64,000 bases of DNA from Cellulomonas fengjieae. Its GTDB lineage: Bacteria > Actinomycetota > Actinomycetes > Actinomycetales > Cellulomonadaceae. Below, piece by piece: positions 27,711 through 35,953 of the stretch. The stretch covers positions 2,790,001-2,854,000 of the forward strand of contig NZ_CP074404.1 in the NCBI RefSeq assembly GCF_018388465.1. Direction: 5' to 3'. The notes beneath the pieces were generated by a model. The model did no database searches, was not told the DNA's origin, and was given only the letters and a program-made list of their open reading frames with translations. Each line of letters starts with the position of its first letter. Position 1 is the first letter of the stretch. A program made the position numbers and the translations under genes.

Positions 27711-27713
27711 GAC
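27698..27713. promoter_or_regulatory. Operator 2 of the HTH/Clp-N operon
   Basis: GTCAACATAGGTTGAC is a perfect inverted repeat (6-bp arms, 4-nt spacer) covering the -10 box, with the same core as operator 1. Confidence 0.75.
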
Positions 27714-27717
27714 GAGC

Positions 27718-27930
27718 ATGTCCGAACAGCTCATCACCGCAGCCGCCAGCGCCGCCGATCCCGCCGACGGCCTGCGGGCCGTCCGCGCACTGCGGGCGCT
27801 GGCCGACCGGCTGGAGGCGCTGCACGTCGAGCGCGCGCGCGGGCTCGGCTGGTCCTGGCAGCAGATCGCCGCGGCGCTGGACGTCTCGCGGCAGGCAGTC
27901 CACAAGAAGTACGGGAAGAGGGTCGGCTGA
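27718..27930 (+). CDS. Small helix-turn-helix DNA-binding protein
   Basis: A 70-residue protein. The N-terminal half is a helical Ala-rich segment (ADPADGLRAVRALRALADRLEALHVERARGLG). The C-terminal half is an HTH, WSWQQIAAALDVSRQAVHKKYGKR, in which SRQAVHKKY is the recognition helix. It is encoded directly before a Clp N-domain protein, with the stop and start overlapping as TGATG. The paired inverted repeats over its own promoter suggest it represses its own operon. I infer autoregulation; no direct evidence exists. Confidence 0.85.
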   Translation: MSEQLITAAASAADPADGLRAVRALRALADRLEALHVERARGLGWSWQQIAAALDVSRQAVHKKYGKRVG

Positions 27931-28472
27931 TGTTCGAGAAGTTCACCAAGGACGCCCGCGAGTCGGTCGTCGGCGCGCAGGTCGAGGCACGCGCGCTCGG
28001 TGCCGACCGCATCGGGACCGAGCACGTTCTGCTCGGCATGCTGCGCGCGCCGGACTCGGTGGCCGCCCGGGCGCTCCAGCGCCTCGGCGTCGCCCATGCG
28101 GACGTGCTCGCCACGGTCCGGTCGCTGCCCCCCGGCGCGCTCGACGCGGAGGCCCTCGCCGGCGTGGGGATCGACCTGGATGCCGTGCGCGTCCAGGTCG
28201 AGGCGTCGTTCGGTCCGGGCGCGCTGGACACGCCGCCGCGCAGCCGCGCCGGGCACCTGCCGTTCGAGTCGTCGGCCAAGAAGCTGCTGGAGGTCGCCCT
28301 GCGGGAGGCCATGCGCTGCAAGCACCGGCGGATCGACACCGGCCACCTGCTGCTCGCGGTCGTCCGGCTGGACGACAGCACCGCCTACCGCGCGCTCGGC
28401 GCCCTGCGCGTGGGGCCCACGGAGGCGCGCGACGCCGTCACCGCCGTGTGGGCCGACGTCCCGGTGGGCTGA
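27930..28472 (+). CDS. Clp N-terminal repeat domain protein without an ATPase
   Basis: A 180-residue protein made of two Clp_N-type repeats and nothing else. Repeat 1 is MFEKFTKDARESVVGAQVEARALGADRIGTEHVLLGMLR. Repeat 2 is FESSAKKLLEVALREAMRCKHRRIDTGHLLLAVVRLDD. In ClpA/ClpC these repeats bind adaptors and substrates; here no AAA+ domain follows, so the protein may act as an adaptor or sensor for a Clp machine encoded elsewhere. It is translationally coupled to the upstream HTH gene. Confidence 0.87.
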   Translation: MFEKFTKDARESVVGAQVEARALGADRIGTEHVLLGMLRAPDSVAARALQRLGVAHADVLATVRSLPPGALDAEALAGVGIDLDAVRVQVEASFGPGALDTPPRSRAGHLPFESSAKKLLEVALREAMRCKHRRIDTGHLLLAVVRLDDSTAYRALGALRVGPTEARDAVTAVWADVPVG

Positions 28473-28551
28473 CGATGCCGACCGACTGGGCGGCGGTGAT
28501 CGCCCGGGGCAGGTTCGCCACGCGCGTTCGTCGCGTCGCCGGACCGGACCG

Positions 28552-30993
28552 CTACAGCTTGGTGACCGGCGAGAACCGCAGCAGCAGCCGCTTGGTGCCG
28601 TCGGTCCCGAAGTCGACCTTGGCCACCGCGTTCGGTCCGGCGCCCTCGAGCGCGACGACGGTGCCCAGCCCGTACGAGTCGTGCGTGACCCGGTCACCGA
28701 CCGCCAGCTGCGGGATGGCCGAGTCCGGTCGGGGCTTCGCGGAGCCGAAGGTCGCGCCCGTCGACGGCAGCGTGGGCCGCGGGTCGCGCTCCGCGCGGGT
28801 CGACGACTGCGCCCGGTAGCCACCGCCGCCGGACGTCCCGTAGCCCGAGCCCCATCCCCCGCGCAGCTGCGAGGTCGAGGACTCACGGCGGCGCCAGTCG
28901 ATCAGGTCGTCCGGCAGGTCGTCGAGGAAGCGGCTGGGCGGGAACTCGTTCGGCACGCCCCAGGCCGTGCGGACGGCCGCCCGCGAGATGTACAGGCGCT
29001 CCCGCGCCCGGGTGAGGCCGACGTAGGCGAGCCGGCGCTCCTCCTCGAGCTGCTGGGAGTCCGACAGCGACCGCGCGTGCGGGAAGGTCCCGTCCTCCAT
29101 GCCGGTGAGGAAGACCACCGGGAACTCGAGGCCCTTGGCGGTGTGCAGCGTCATCAGCGTCACGACCCCGGGGTCCGGGCGCGCCGGGTCGGCGTCGTCC
29201 CCGCCGTCCGCGTCGGGGATCTGGTCGGAGTCGGCCACCAGCGAGACGCGCTCGAGGAAGTCGGCCAGGTCGCCCTCGGGGTCGCTCTGCTCGAACTCGG
29301 AGGCCACGGCGTGCAGCTCGGCGAGGTTCTCCACCCGGGAGGCGTCCTGCGGGTCCTCGCTCGCCCGCAGCTCCGCCAGGTAGCCCGACCGGTCCAGCAC
29401 GGCCCCGAGCACCTCGGCCGGGCCGGCCCCCGAGTCCGCGAGCGCGCGCAGCTCGCTCATCATCGTCGCGAAGGCCCGCAGGCCCGTGATCGCGCGCGTG
29501 CCGAGGCCGGGGACCTCGTCCAGCAGCTCGAGGGCCGCGCCGAAGGAGATGCGCTCCCGCTCGGCGAACGACGCGACCATCGCCTCCGACCGGTCCCCCA
29601 GCCCGCGCTTGGGCACGTTGAGGATGCGGCGCAGGTTCACGTCGTCGTCCGGGTTCGCGATCGCGCGCAGGTAGGCGACCGCGTCCTTGATCTCCTTGCG
29701 CTCGTAGAAGCGCGTGCCGCCGACCACCTTGTACGGCAGCCCGACGCGGATGAGCACCTCTTCGAGCGCCCGGGACTGGGCGTTCGCGCGGTAGAAGACC
29801 GCGACGTCACCGGGCCGCACGCCGTCGGAGTCGCCCAGCCGGTCGATCTCCTCCGCGACGAACCGCGCCTCCTCGTGCTCGGTGTCCGCGACGTACGCCA
29901 CGATCTGCGCGCCGGCGCCGGAGTCCGTCCACAGCCGCTTGTTCTCCCGGCCGGGGTTACGGCTGATCACCGCGTTCGCGGCCGACAGGATGTTCTGCGT
30001 GGAGCGGTAGTTCTGCTCCAGCAGGATGGTGCGTGCGTCGGGGTAGTCCACCTCGAACTCGAGGATGTTCCGGATCGACGCCCCACGGAACGCGTAGATC
30101 GACTGGTCCGCGTCGCCGACCACGGTGAGCTCGCCGCGCGGCAGCTCCATGTCCGTGGAGTCGTCGACGATCCCGTGCGAGGACCCGACCAGCTCGCGCA
30201 CCAGCGCGTACTGCGCGTGGTTGGTGTCCTGGTACTCGTCGACCAGCACGTGCCGGAAGCGGCGCCGGTAGTGCTCGGCCACGTCGGGGAACGCCCGCAG
30301 GAGGTGGACGGTGGTCATGATCAGGTCGTCGAAGTCCAGCGCGTGCGCCTGCTTCAGCCGGGCCTGGTACCGCGTGTAGACCTGCGCCAGCACGGTGTCG
30401 AACTCGTTCGCCGCGCCGCCCCCGGACGTGGCCGCGAACGTCTCGGGGTCCACCAGCTCGTCCTTGAGCGAGGAGATCTTGGAGGCGAGCGCCTTGGCGG
30501 GGTACCGCTTGGGGTCGAGGTCCAGCTCCCGTGCGACGAGCGTGAGCAGACGCTGCGAGTCCGCCGAGTCGTAGATGGAGAAGCTGGAGCGCAGACCGAG
30601 GGTGGCCGCCTCGCGGCGCAGGATCCGCACGCACGCGGAGTGGAACGTGGACACCCACATGCGGCCGGCCGCCGGTCCGACGAGCCCTTGGACCCGCTCC
30701 CGCATCTCGGCCGCGGCCTTGTTGGTGAACGTGATGGCGATGATCTCGCCCGCCCGCGCCCTGCCCGTGGCGAGCAGGTACGCGATGCGGTGGGTCAGCA
30801 CCCGCGTCTTGCCCGAGCCGGCGCCGGCGACGATGAGCAGCGGGCTGCCGTGGTGCACGACTGCCTCGCGCTGCTGCGGGTTGAGCCCCACGAGCAGCCG
30901 GTCGGCCTCGGCCCGGCGACGGACGGCGGCGTCGCCCGAGGGCTCAGCCGGGGCGGGCGCGGGGAGGGAGAGGTTCTCGAAGAGCGACGTCAT
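28552..30993 (-). CDS. pcrA: ATP-dependent DNA helicase PcrA/UvrD
   Basis: An 813-residue superfamily 1A 3'-5' helicase for repair and replication. Motifs in order: LNPQQREAVVHHGSPLLIVAGAGSGKTRVLTHRIAYLL (Q motif and Walker A), ITFTNKAAAEMRERV (Ia), HVLVDEYQDTN (II), VVGDADQSIYAFRGA (III), LEQNYRSTQNIL (IV), LMTLHTAKGLEFPVVFLTGMEDGTFPH (V) and EEERRLAYVGLTRARERLYIS (VI). The C-terminus has the Tudor-like GDRVTHDSYGLGTVVALEG seen in PcrA. The ATG at 30993 lies 9 nt after a TATCCT box. Confidence 0.96.
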   Translation of the reverse strand: MTSLFENLSLPAPAPAEPSGDAAVRRRAEADRLLVGLNPQQREAVVHHGSPLLIVAGAGSGKTRVLTHRIAYLLATGRARAGEIIAITFTNKAAAEMRERVQGLVGPAAGRMWVSTFHSACVRILRREAATLGLRSSFSIYDSADSQRLLTLVARELDLDPKRYPAKALASKISSLKDELVDPETFAATSGGGAANEFDTVLAQVYTRYQARLKQAHALDFDDLIMTTVHLLRAFPDVAEHYRRRFRHVLVDEYQDTNHAQYALVRELVGSSHGIVDDSTDMELPRGELTVVGDADQSIYAFRGASIRNILEFEVDYPDARTILLEQNYRSTQNILSAANAVISRNPGRENKRLWTDSGAGAQIVAYVADTEHEEARFVAEEIDRLGDSDGVRPGDVAVFYRANAQSRALEEVLIRVGLPYKVVGGTRFYERKEIKDAVAYLRAIANPDDDVNLRRILNVPKRGLGDRSEAMVASFAERERISFGAALELLDEVPGLGTRAITGLRAFATMMSELRALADSGAGPAEVLGAVLDRSGYLAELRASEDPQDASRVENLAELHAVASEFEQSDPEGDLADFLERVSLVADSDQIPDADGGDDADPARPDPGVVTLMTLHTAKGLEFPVVFLTGMEDGTFPHARSLSDSQQLEEERRLAYVGLTRARERLYISRAAVRTAWGVPNEFPPSRFLDDLPDDLIDWRRRESSTSQLRGGWGSGYGTSGGGGYRAQSSTRAERDPRPTLPSTGATFGSAKPRPDSAIPQLAVGDRVTHDSYGLGTVVALEGAGPNAVAKVDFGTDGTKRLLLRFSPVTKL

Positions 30994-31002
30994 GGCCTTC
31001 CC

Positions 31003-31008
31003 AGGATA
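31003..31008 (-). promoter_or_regulatory. -10 box of pcrA (near-leaderless)
   Basis: TATCCT on the minus strand, 9 nt before the ATG at 30993. Confidence 0.45.
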
Positions 31009-31076
31009 GGCGCCGCCACCGACACTCCCGCGCTCTGGCTGTGGATGCGCGGGGCGCGCAGCTCAGGCCGGTCGGA

Positions 31077-31559
31077 TCAGGTCAGTGCCATCGCCGCGAG
31101 CCACGTGCCGGTCGCGATCAGCGCCGCCGCGAGCTCGACCAGGATGGTCAGGCCGGTGGCCTGGAGCGCGGCGACCGTCGCCCGCCAGGCGGGCCGGGGC
31201 TCGCGCGAGCGCAGCCACTCGGCGAGGTAGATCCCCAGCACGAAGCCCACGAACAGGCCGACCACGGGGATCACGAAGAAGCCGACGACCCCGGCGATCC
31301 CGCCCCACACCAGCGTCGACGACGGCACGCCCGCGCGCTTGAGGTGCCGCCCGGCCAGGAGGTACTTGCCGACGCCGGCCAGGCCGGTGACCACCAGCGC
31401 GACCGCGACGACGGTCCAGCCCGCGACACCGCCGGTGACCACGCCCCACACGATGACCGCACCGGCCACGAGGAGACCCCCGGGCAGCACCTGCACGATC
31501 ACACCGAACAGCCCGACGAGCACGACGAGCCCGACCAGCAGGTCACCCACGGAGTTCAC
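31077..31559 (-). CDS. DUF456 family membrane protein
   Basis: A 160-residue protein with four to five hydrophobic helices. The pattern fits DUF456: an N-terminal LLVGLVVLVGLFGVIVQVLPGGLLVAGAVIVWG, then GKYLLAGRHLKRAGVPSSTLVWGGIAGVVGFFVIPVVGLFVGFVLGIYLAEWLR with its Gly-rich (glycine-zipper-like) helices. Its function is unknown. The GTG at 31559 lies 6 nt after a TACTGT box, so it appears leaderless, although the membrane-protein gene at 31579 is just upstream on the same strand. Confidence 0.82.
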   Translation of the reverse strand: MNSVGDLLVGLVVLVGLFGVIVQVLPGGLLVAGAVIVWGVVTGGVAGWTVVAVALVVTGLAGVGKYLLAGRHLKRAGVPSSTLVWGGIAGVVGFFVIPVVGLFVGFVLGIYLAEWLRSREPRPAWRATVAALQATGLTILVELAAALIATGTWLAAMALT

Positions 31560-31565
31560 GGGTGG

Positions 31566-31571
31566 ACAGTA
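31566..31571 (-). promoter_or_regulatory. -10 box of the DUF456 gene (leaderless)
   Basis: TACTGT on the minus strand, then CCACCC and the GTG start at 31559. Confidence 0.45.
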
Positions 31572-31578
31572 GCGGGCG

Positions 31579-31926
31579 TCAGCGCCAGAGGACGGCCACC
31601 GCGATGTTCACGACGGTCAGCCCCGCGATCGCGCCGAGGTACCCGGTGGTCACGCGCGAGGGCTTGCGCACGCCGATGATCACGAGCGCGGCGACGACGA
31701 CCGCGACGACGAGCTTGACCGCGATCTTGGTGGTGTTCGGCTCGTGGCCGGCCAGCCCCGCGGACGCGATGCCGACGAGCAGGATGCCGGTGACCAGCGC
31801 GGTGAGGATGCCGTGCAGCACGCCCGTCGCGATCTTGGGGGCGCGCAGGTTGACCAGCGTCCCGCCGAGCACGATGGCCCAGCCGATCAGGTGGAGGACG
31901 ACGAGCAGGTTGTAGACGAGATCCAT
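31579..31926 (-). CDS. Small four-helix membrane protein
   Basis: A 115-residue protein that is nearly all membrane: LVYNLLVVLHLIGWAIVLGGTLVNLR, VLHGILTALVTGILLVGIAS, IAVKLVVAVVVAALVIIGVRK and GAIAGLTVVNIAVAVLWR. Similar short proteins are common in actinobacteria and are annotated only as integral membrane protein. The His in LHLIGW and HGIL could be haem ligands, but this is speculation. The ATG at 31926 lies 7 nt after a TAGGGT box (31939-31934). Confidence 0.75.
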   Translation of the reverse strand: MDLVYNLLVVLHLIGWAIVLGGTLVNLRAPKIATGVLHGILTALVTGILLVGIASAGLAGHEPNTTKIAVKLVVAVVVAALVIIGVRKPSRVTTGYLGAIAGLTVVNIAVAVLWR

Positions 31927-31933
31927 GCCGATG

Positions 31934-31939
31934 ACCCTA
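31934..31939 (-). promoter_or_regulatory. -10 box of the small membrane protein gene (leaderless)
   Basis: TAGGGT on the minus strand, followed by CATCGGC and the ATG at 31926. Confidence 0.45.
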
Positions 31940-31983
31940 ACCGGATCTGACGCGGGGTCAGAACGCGGGCACCGCGCGTGCGC

Positions 31984-32015
31984 TACTCTCGGGCGACATA
32001 CCGAACAGTCGGTAT
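31984..32015 (+). promoter_or_regulatory. Promoter and TetR-type operator A of the SDR-tetR operon
   Basis: A -10 box TACTCT (31984-31989) is followed by ATACCGAACAGTCGGTAT (31998-32015), a palindrome with 7-bp arms, placed about where transcription starts. The same 18-mer pattern recurs at 35144, 43821 and 49834. The operon encodes a TetR repressor, so this is the likely autoregulatory site. Confidence 0.8.
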
Positions 32016-32029
32016 CGAGAGGACGCCAG

Positions 32030-32782
32030 ATGCGCAGGTTCGAGGGCAGGGTCGCCCTGATCACCGGGGCCAGCCGCGGCATCGGGCTGGCCGTCGCCGA
32101 GCGCCTCGTGTCCGAGGGAGCCACGGTCGTGATCACCGGCCGTAAGCCCGAGTCGCTCACCGACGCGGTCGCCCGTCTCGACACCGTCGCCCCGGGGCAG
32201 GCGCTCGCCGTCGCGGGGCGCGCCGACGACGCGGACCACCGCGCGGAGGTGTTCGCCCTGGTCACCGAGCGGTTCGGGGCGCTGGACCACCTGGTCAACA
32301 ACGCGGGGATCAACCCCGCCTTCGGGCCCGCCCTCGAGATCGAGAGCTCGGTCGTCCGCAAGATCCTCGACGTCAACGTGGTCGCCGCCCTCGACTGGAC
32401 CCGCTCGGCCGTGGCCGCCGGCCTGCGCCGCTCGATCGTGAACACCGCGTCGGTGGCCGGACTGGCGTCGAGCCCCGGCCTGGCCTTCTACGGCGTCTCC
32501 AAGGCGGCCCTGCTCAACCTGACCCAGCAGCTCGCGGTCGAGCTCGCGCCGGCCCTGCGCGTCAACGCGGTGGCCCCGGCCGTGGTCCGCACCCGGCTCG
32601 CGCAGGCGCTCTACGCGGGCGACCGCGAGGCGGCGCTCGCCGCGGCGTACCCCCTGGGCCGCATCGGCGAGCCCGAGGACGTCGCCGGCGCCGTCGCGTT
32701 CCTGCTCTCCGACGACGCCGCCTGGGTCACCGGTCATACGCTCACCATCGACGGCGGCGCGAGTGCCGTCGCGGTCGGCTAG
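32030..32782 (+). CDS. SDR family oxidoreductase (FabG-like)
   Basis: A 250-residue short-chain dehydrogenase. It has the cofactor motif ALITGASRGIGLAVAERL (~residues 9-26), HLVNNAGINPA, the catalytic Ser in NTASVAGLAS, the YGVSK motif (Tyr and Lys) and a C-terminal WVTGHTLTIDGGAS. The likely role is oxidation of a 3-hydroxyacyl-CoA or similar alcohol; the exact substrate is unknown. It is the first gene of an operon with tetR, an MDR oxidoreductase and a second SDR, and its promoter carries operator A. The ATG at 32030 follows GAGAGGA. Confidence 0.87.
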   Translation: MRRFEGRVALITGASRGIGLAVAERLVSEGATVVITGRKPESLTDAVARLDTVAPGQALAVAGRADDADHRAEVFALVTERFGALDHLVNNAGINPAFGPALEIESSVVRKILDVNVVAALDWTRSAVAAGLRRSIVNTASVAGLASSPGLAFYGVSKAALLNLTQQLAVELAPALRVNAVAPAVVRTRLAQALYAGDREAALAAAYPLGRIGEPEDVAGAVAFLLSDDAAWVTGHTLTIDGGASAVAVG

Positions 32783-32800
32783 AAGGAACGAGAGGCACAC

Positions 32801-33376
32801 ATGGCAACGTCCAGCGTCGTCGACGACATCACCCGGGCCGCGGTCCACCTGTTCTCCACCCAGGGGTACGCCAACACCTCGGTGCAGCAGATCGTCGAGG
32901 CGGCCGGTGTGACCAAGGGCGCGATGTACCACTACTTCGAGTCGAAGGACGACCTGCTGTTCTCCGTCTACGAGCGGATGCTGTCGCTGCAGACCGAGCA
33001 CCTCGAGGAGATCGTCGGACGCGGCGCCCCCGTCGCGCAGACCCTGCACGACGTGTGCGTCGACGTCGTCGAGACGTCCATCGACTTCCTTCCCGAGGGC
33101 ACCGTGTTCTTCCGCAGCGTCCACATGCTCTCCGAGCCGCGCCAGAAGGAGGTCACCCGCCGCCGGCGGCAGTACCACGACGTGTTCGCGGGTCTCATCG
33201 AGCAGGGTCAGGCCGAGGGGATCTACCGGACGGACATCCCGCGGGCGGTGCTCGTCGCCCACTTCTTCGCGGACGTGCACTACCTGTCGCACTGGTACTC
33301 CCCCGACGGCGCCGAGGACAAGGCGGTCCTCGCGGGCCAGCTGACGGACCTCTTCCTCGTCGCGATCGCGGCCTGA
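32801..33376 (+). CDS. TetR family regulator of the acyl-CoA cluster
   Basis: A 191-residue TetR protein. The N-terminal HTH reads DDITRAAVHLFSTQGYANTSVQQIVEAAGVTKGAMYHYFESKDDLL (residues ~8-53), with TKGAMYHYF the recognition helix. The helical C-terminal ligand domain resembles that of TetR regulators of lipid and acyl-CoA catabolism (KstR2/FadR-like). It lies 18 bp after the SDR gene in the same operon, whose promoter carries an ATACCG...CGGTAT palindrome. It is my first candidate as repressor of the four sites in this window; the inducer is probably an acyl-CoA. Confidence 0.88.
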   Translation: MATSSVVDDITRAAVHLFSTQGYANTSVQQIVEAAGVTKGAMYHYFESKDDLLFSVYERMLSLQTEHLEEIVGRGAPVAQTLHDVCVDVVETSIDFLPEGTVFFRSVHMLSEPRQKEVTRRRRQYHDVFAGLIEQGQAEGIYRTDIPRAVLVAHFFADVHYLSHWYSPDGAEDKAVLAGQLTDLFLVAIAA

Positions 33377-33380
33377 GCCG

Positions 33381-34358
33381 ATGCGCGCCTGGCAGGTGGT
33401 CCGCCACGGTGAGCCCGCCGAGGTCCTCGAGCTCGTCGACGTGGCCGACCCGTCGCCCGGTCCCGGACAGGTGCTCGTCCGGGTCCGGGCCGTCGCGGTG
33501 AACTTCCCCGACGCCCTCCTGGCGCGCGGCGAGTACCAGGTGCGTCCGGCGCTGCCGTTCTCCCCGGGCATCGAGCTGTGCGGCGAGGTGGTCGGGGTCG
33601 GTGACGGTGTCGCGCGCGCGGCCGTCGGCGACCGTGTGGTCGGGTCGCGGATCGGGGTGCTGTCGGAGCTCGCGGTGCTCGACGAGCGCGAGGTCTTCCC
33701 GGCGCCGGCCGGGCTGGACGACGCGGAGGCCGCCGCGCTGACCATCGGCTACCAGACCGCGTGGTTCGGGCTGCACCGGCGGGCCGCGCTGCAGCCGGGC
33801 GAGACGCTGCTCGTGCACGCGGCCGCCGGCGGCGTCGGCACCGCGGCCGTCCAGCTGGGCGCGGCCGCCGGGGCGCGGGTGATCGGGGTCGTCGGCAGCG
33901 CCGCCAAGGCGGAGGTCGCCCGGGCGGCCGGGGCCGACGTCGTCGTGGACCGCTCGGTGCAGGACCTGGTCGAGGTCGTGAAGGCAGAGACCGCGGGCGC
34001 GGGGGCCGACGTGGTCTTCGACCCGGTGGGCGGTGACGCCTTCGAGAGGTCCACCCGCTGCATCGCGTTCGAGGGCCGGATCGTCGTCGTCGGCTTCGCC
34101 GGTGGCGTGATCCAGGACGTGCGTGCGGGGCACGCGCTGGTGAAGAACTACGGCGTGCTCGGCCTGCACTGGGCGCTGTACGCGCAGCGCCGGCCCGACC
34201 TGGTGGACGCCGCGCACGCCGAGCTGACCCGCCTCATCGAGGCGGGCACCATCCGGCCGGTCGTCGCGGACGTGGTCGCGTTCGAGGACGCCCCGGCCGC
34301 CGTGCAGCGGCTGGCCGACGGCGCCACCACCGGCCGCCTCGTCGTGCGGGTCGGGTGA
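33381..34358 (+). CDS. NADPH:quinone oxidoreductase-like MDR protein
   Basis: A 325-residue zinc-independent medium-chain dehydrogenase/reductase of the quinone oxidoreductase/enoyl reductase group. It shows VNFPDALLARGEYQVRPALPFSPGIELCGEV near the N-terminus, TIGYQTAWFGLHRRAALQPGETLLVHAAAGGVGTAAVQLGAAAGARVIGV (nucleotide-binding) and FDPVGGDAFERSTRCIAFEGR. It lacks the Cys ligands of zinc alcohol dehydrogenases. It could reduce an enoyl-CoA or a quinone. It follows tetR by 4 bp and precedes the second SDR. Confidence 0.85.
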   Translation: MRAWQVVRHGEPAEVLELVDVADPSPGPGQVLVRVRAVAVNFPDALLARGEYQVRPALPFSPGIELCGEVVGVGDGVARAAVGDRVVGSRIGVLSELAVLDEREVFPAPAGLDDAEAAALTIGYQTAWFGLHRRAALQPGETLLVHAAAGGVGTAAVQLGAAAGARVIGVVGSAAKAEVARAAGADVVVDRSVQDLVEVVKAETAGAGADVVFDPVGGDAFERSTRCIAFEGRIVVVGFAGGVIQDVRAGHALVKNYGVLGLHWALYAQRRPDLVDAAHAELTRLIEAGTIRPVVADVVAFEDAPAAVQRLADGATTGRLVVRVG

Positions 34359-34363
34359 GGGCG

Positions 34364-35101
34364 ATGGGCACCGGGCTCGAGGGACGGGTCGCCGTCGTCA
34401 GCGGCGCCGCGGGCGGGCTCGGGTCCGCCTTCTCGCGCGCGCTGCACGCCGCGGGCGCGAGCGTGGTGGTCGCGGACCTGGTCGACGACGCCGCGCAGGC
34501 GCTCGCCGCCGAGCTGGGCGACCGCGCGCTCGCGACGCACCTCGACGTGACGTCCGAGGAGAGCTGGGCGTCGACGGTGGACGCCGCGCTCGACGCCTTC
34601 GGTGCGGTCGACGTGCTGGTCAACAACGCGGGCATCGCCAACGCCGGGCCGATCGACCACTACCCCCGCGCCAAGTGGGACGCCGTCATCGCGGTGAACC
34701 TCACGGGCGTGTTCCTGGGCGCGCAGGCGGTCGTGCCCGCCATGAAGGCGGCCGGACGCGGGTCGATCATCAACATCTCCTCGGTCGAGGGCATGCGCGG
34801 CGGCGACCACCTGCACGGGTACGTCGCCTCGAAGTTCGGCGTGCGCGGGCTGACGAAGTCGCTCGCGGTCGAGCTGGGCCGCGACGGCATCCGGGTCAAC
34901 TCCGTGCACCCCGGCTTCGTGCTCACGCCGATGACCGCGCGCCTGGACCCCACGGCGACGGCGATCCCGCTCGGGCGGCCGGCGACGCCCGAGGACGTCG
35001 CGGGCACCGTCGTGTTCCTCGCCGGCGACGGGTCGGCGTACACGACGGGCACCGAGCTGGTGGTCGACGGCGGCATGATCGCGGGCATCCCGCACACCTG
35101 A
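34364..35101 (+). CDS. SDR family oxidoreductase
   Basis: A 245-residue short-chain dehydrogenase of the FabG / 3-alpha-hydroxysteroid dehydrogenase type. Motifs: AVVSGAAGGLGSAFSRAL, DVLVNNAGIANAG, INISSVEGMRG, YVASKFGVRGLTKSLAVELG and GTELVVDGGMIAG. The partner substrate is unknown. It is the last gene of the SDR-tetR-MDR-SDR operon. A GTG at 34355 overlapping the previous stop codon (GTGA) is an alternative start that adds three residues; ATG 34364 has GAGG just upstream. Confidence 0.86.
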   Translation: MGTGLEGRVAVVSGAAGGLGSAFSRALHAAGASVVVADLVDDAAQALAAELGDRALATHLDVTSEESWASTVDAALDAFGAVDVLVNNAGIANAGPIDHYPRAKWDAVIAVNLTGVFLGAQAVVPAMKAAGRGSIINISSVEGMRGGDHLHGYVASKFGVRGLTKSLAVELGRDGIRVNSVHPGFVLTPMTARLDPTATAIPLGRPATPEDVAGTVVFLAGDGSAYTTGTELVVDGGMIAGIPHT

Positions 35102-35143
35102 GCAGCGCCGTCCGGAGCGTGACCGAACCGTGTCACGATCTCC

Positions 35144-35161
35144 ATACCGTCCGGTCGGTTT
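35144..35161. promoter_or_regulatory. TetR-type operator B upstream of the ABC importer operon
   Basis: ATACCGTCCGGTCGGTTT matches the 18-mer pattern of operators A, C and D, with one outer base changed. It lies 40 bp upstream of the first ABC gene. Confidence 0.75.
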
Positions 35162-35200
35162 CTGTTGTACGTTCGTCCTCACCGACACGAAGAGGTGCCG

Positions 35201-35953
35201 ATGTCTGCACACATGACGTCCGTCCGCGCGGATGAGCTGCCAGGTCAGCACAGCCTCGCCGTCCGCGGCCTGAGCGTGCGCTTCGGGGGCCTCGCCGCGC
35301 TCGACGGCGTCACGCTGCACGTGGACGAGGGCGAGGTGGTCGGGCTGATCGGCCCGAACGGCGCCGGCAAGACGACGCTGTTCAACGCGGTCTGCGGGCT
35401 GGTCCGCCCGAGCGGCGGGACGATCGCCGTGCACGGCGTCCCGCTGGTCCCGGACCCGGCACGGCTGGCCGGGCAGGGGGTGGCCCGCACACTGCAGGGC
35501 CTCGGCCTGTTCCGCGGCCTGAGCGTGCGGGAGAACGTCCTGGCGGGCAACCTCGGAGCCGACGACCCCGGCGCCGCCGCCCAGCGCCAGCTCGTCGCCC
35601 TGGACCTGGCGGGGCACGCCGACCGCCCCGTCGGCGACCTGCCGTACCCCGAGCAGAAGAAGGTCGCGCTGGCCCGCGCGATGGTCGCCGAGCCCCGGCT
35701 GCTGCTGCTCGACGAGCCCGCGGGCGGCCTCGGGTCCGACGACATCGCCGCCCTCGCGGACCTGGTGCGCCACACCGCGGCCACCGGCTGCGCCGTCCTG
35801 CTCGTGGAGCACCACGTGGACTTCGTGATGGGCGTGTGCGACCGCGTCGTCGTCCTCGACTTCGGCCGGGTGATCGCCGCGGGCACGCCGGACGAGGTCG
35901 CGGGCGACCCCGCCGTCGACGAGGCGTACCTGGGCATCGAGGTGCCGGCGTGA
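35201..35953 (+). CDS. ABC transporter ATP-binding protein, LivG type
   Basis: A 250-residue ATPase of the branched-chain amino acid (HAAT) importer class. It has Walker A GLIGPNGAGKTTLFNAVCG, TLQGLGLFRGLSVRENVLAG, the weak signature LPYPEQKKVALARAM, Walker B LLLLDEPAGGL and the H-loop VEHHVDFVMGVCDRVVVLDFGR typical of LivG. It pairs with the LivF-type ATPase, whose gene overlaps by 4 nt. In this context the cargo may be a carboxylate or aromatic acid rather than an amino acid. The ATG at 35201 has GAGGTG upstream. Confidence 0.9.
   Translation: MSAHMTSVRADELPGQHSLAVRGLSVRFGGLAALDGVTLHVDEGEVVGLIGPNGAGKTTLFNAVCGLVRPSGGTIAVHGVPLVPDPARLAGQGVARTLQGLGLFRGLSVRENVLAGNLGADDPGAAAQRQLVALDLAGHADRPVGDLPYPEQKKVALARAMVAEPRLLLLDEPAGGLGSDDIAALADLVRHTAATGCAVLLVEHHVDFVMGVCDRVVVLDFGRVIAAGTPDEVAGDPAVDEAYLGIEVPA

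Noticed and set aside
28000..31230. A 1,076-codon plus-strand frame covering the Clp_N gene and the antisense of pcrA
   Set aside because: High GC removes stop codons from non-coding frames. The minus strand holds all helicase motifs, and the Clp_N gene is in another frame.
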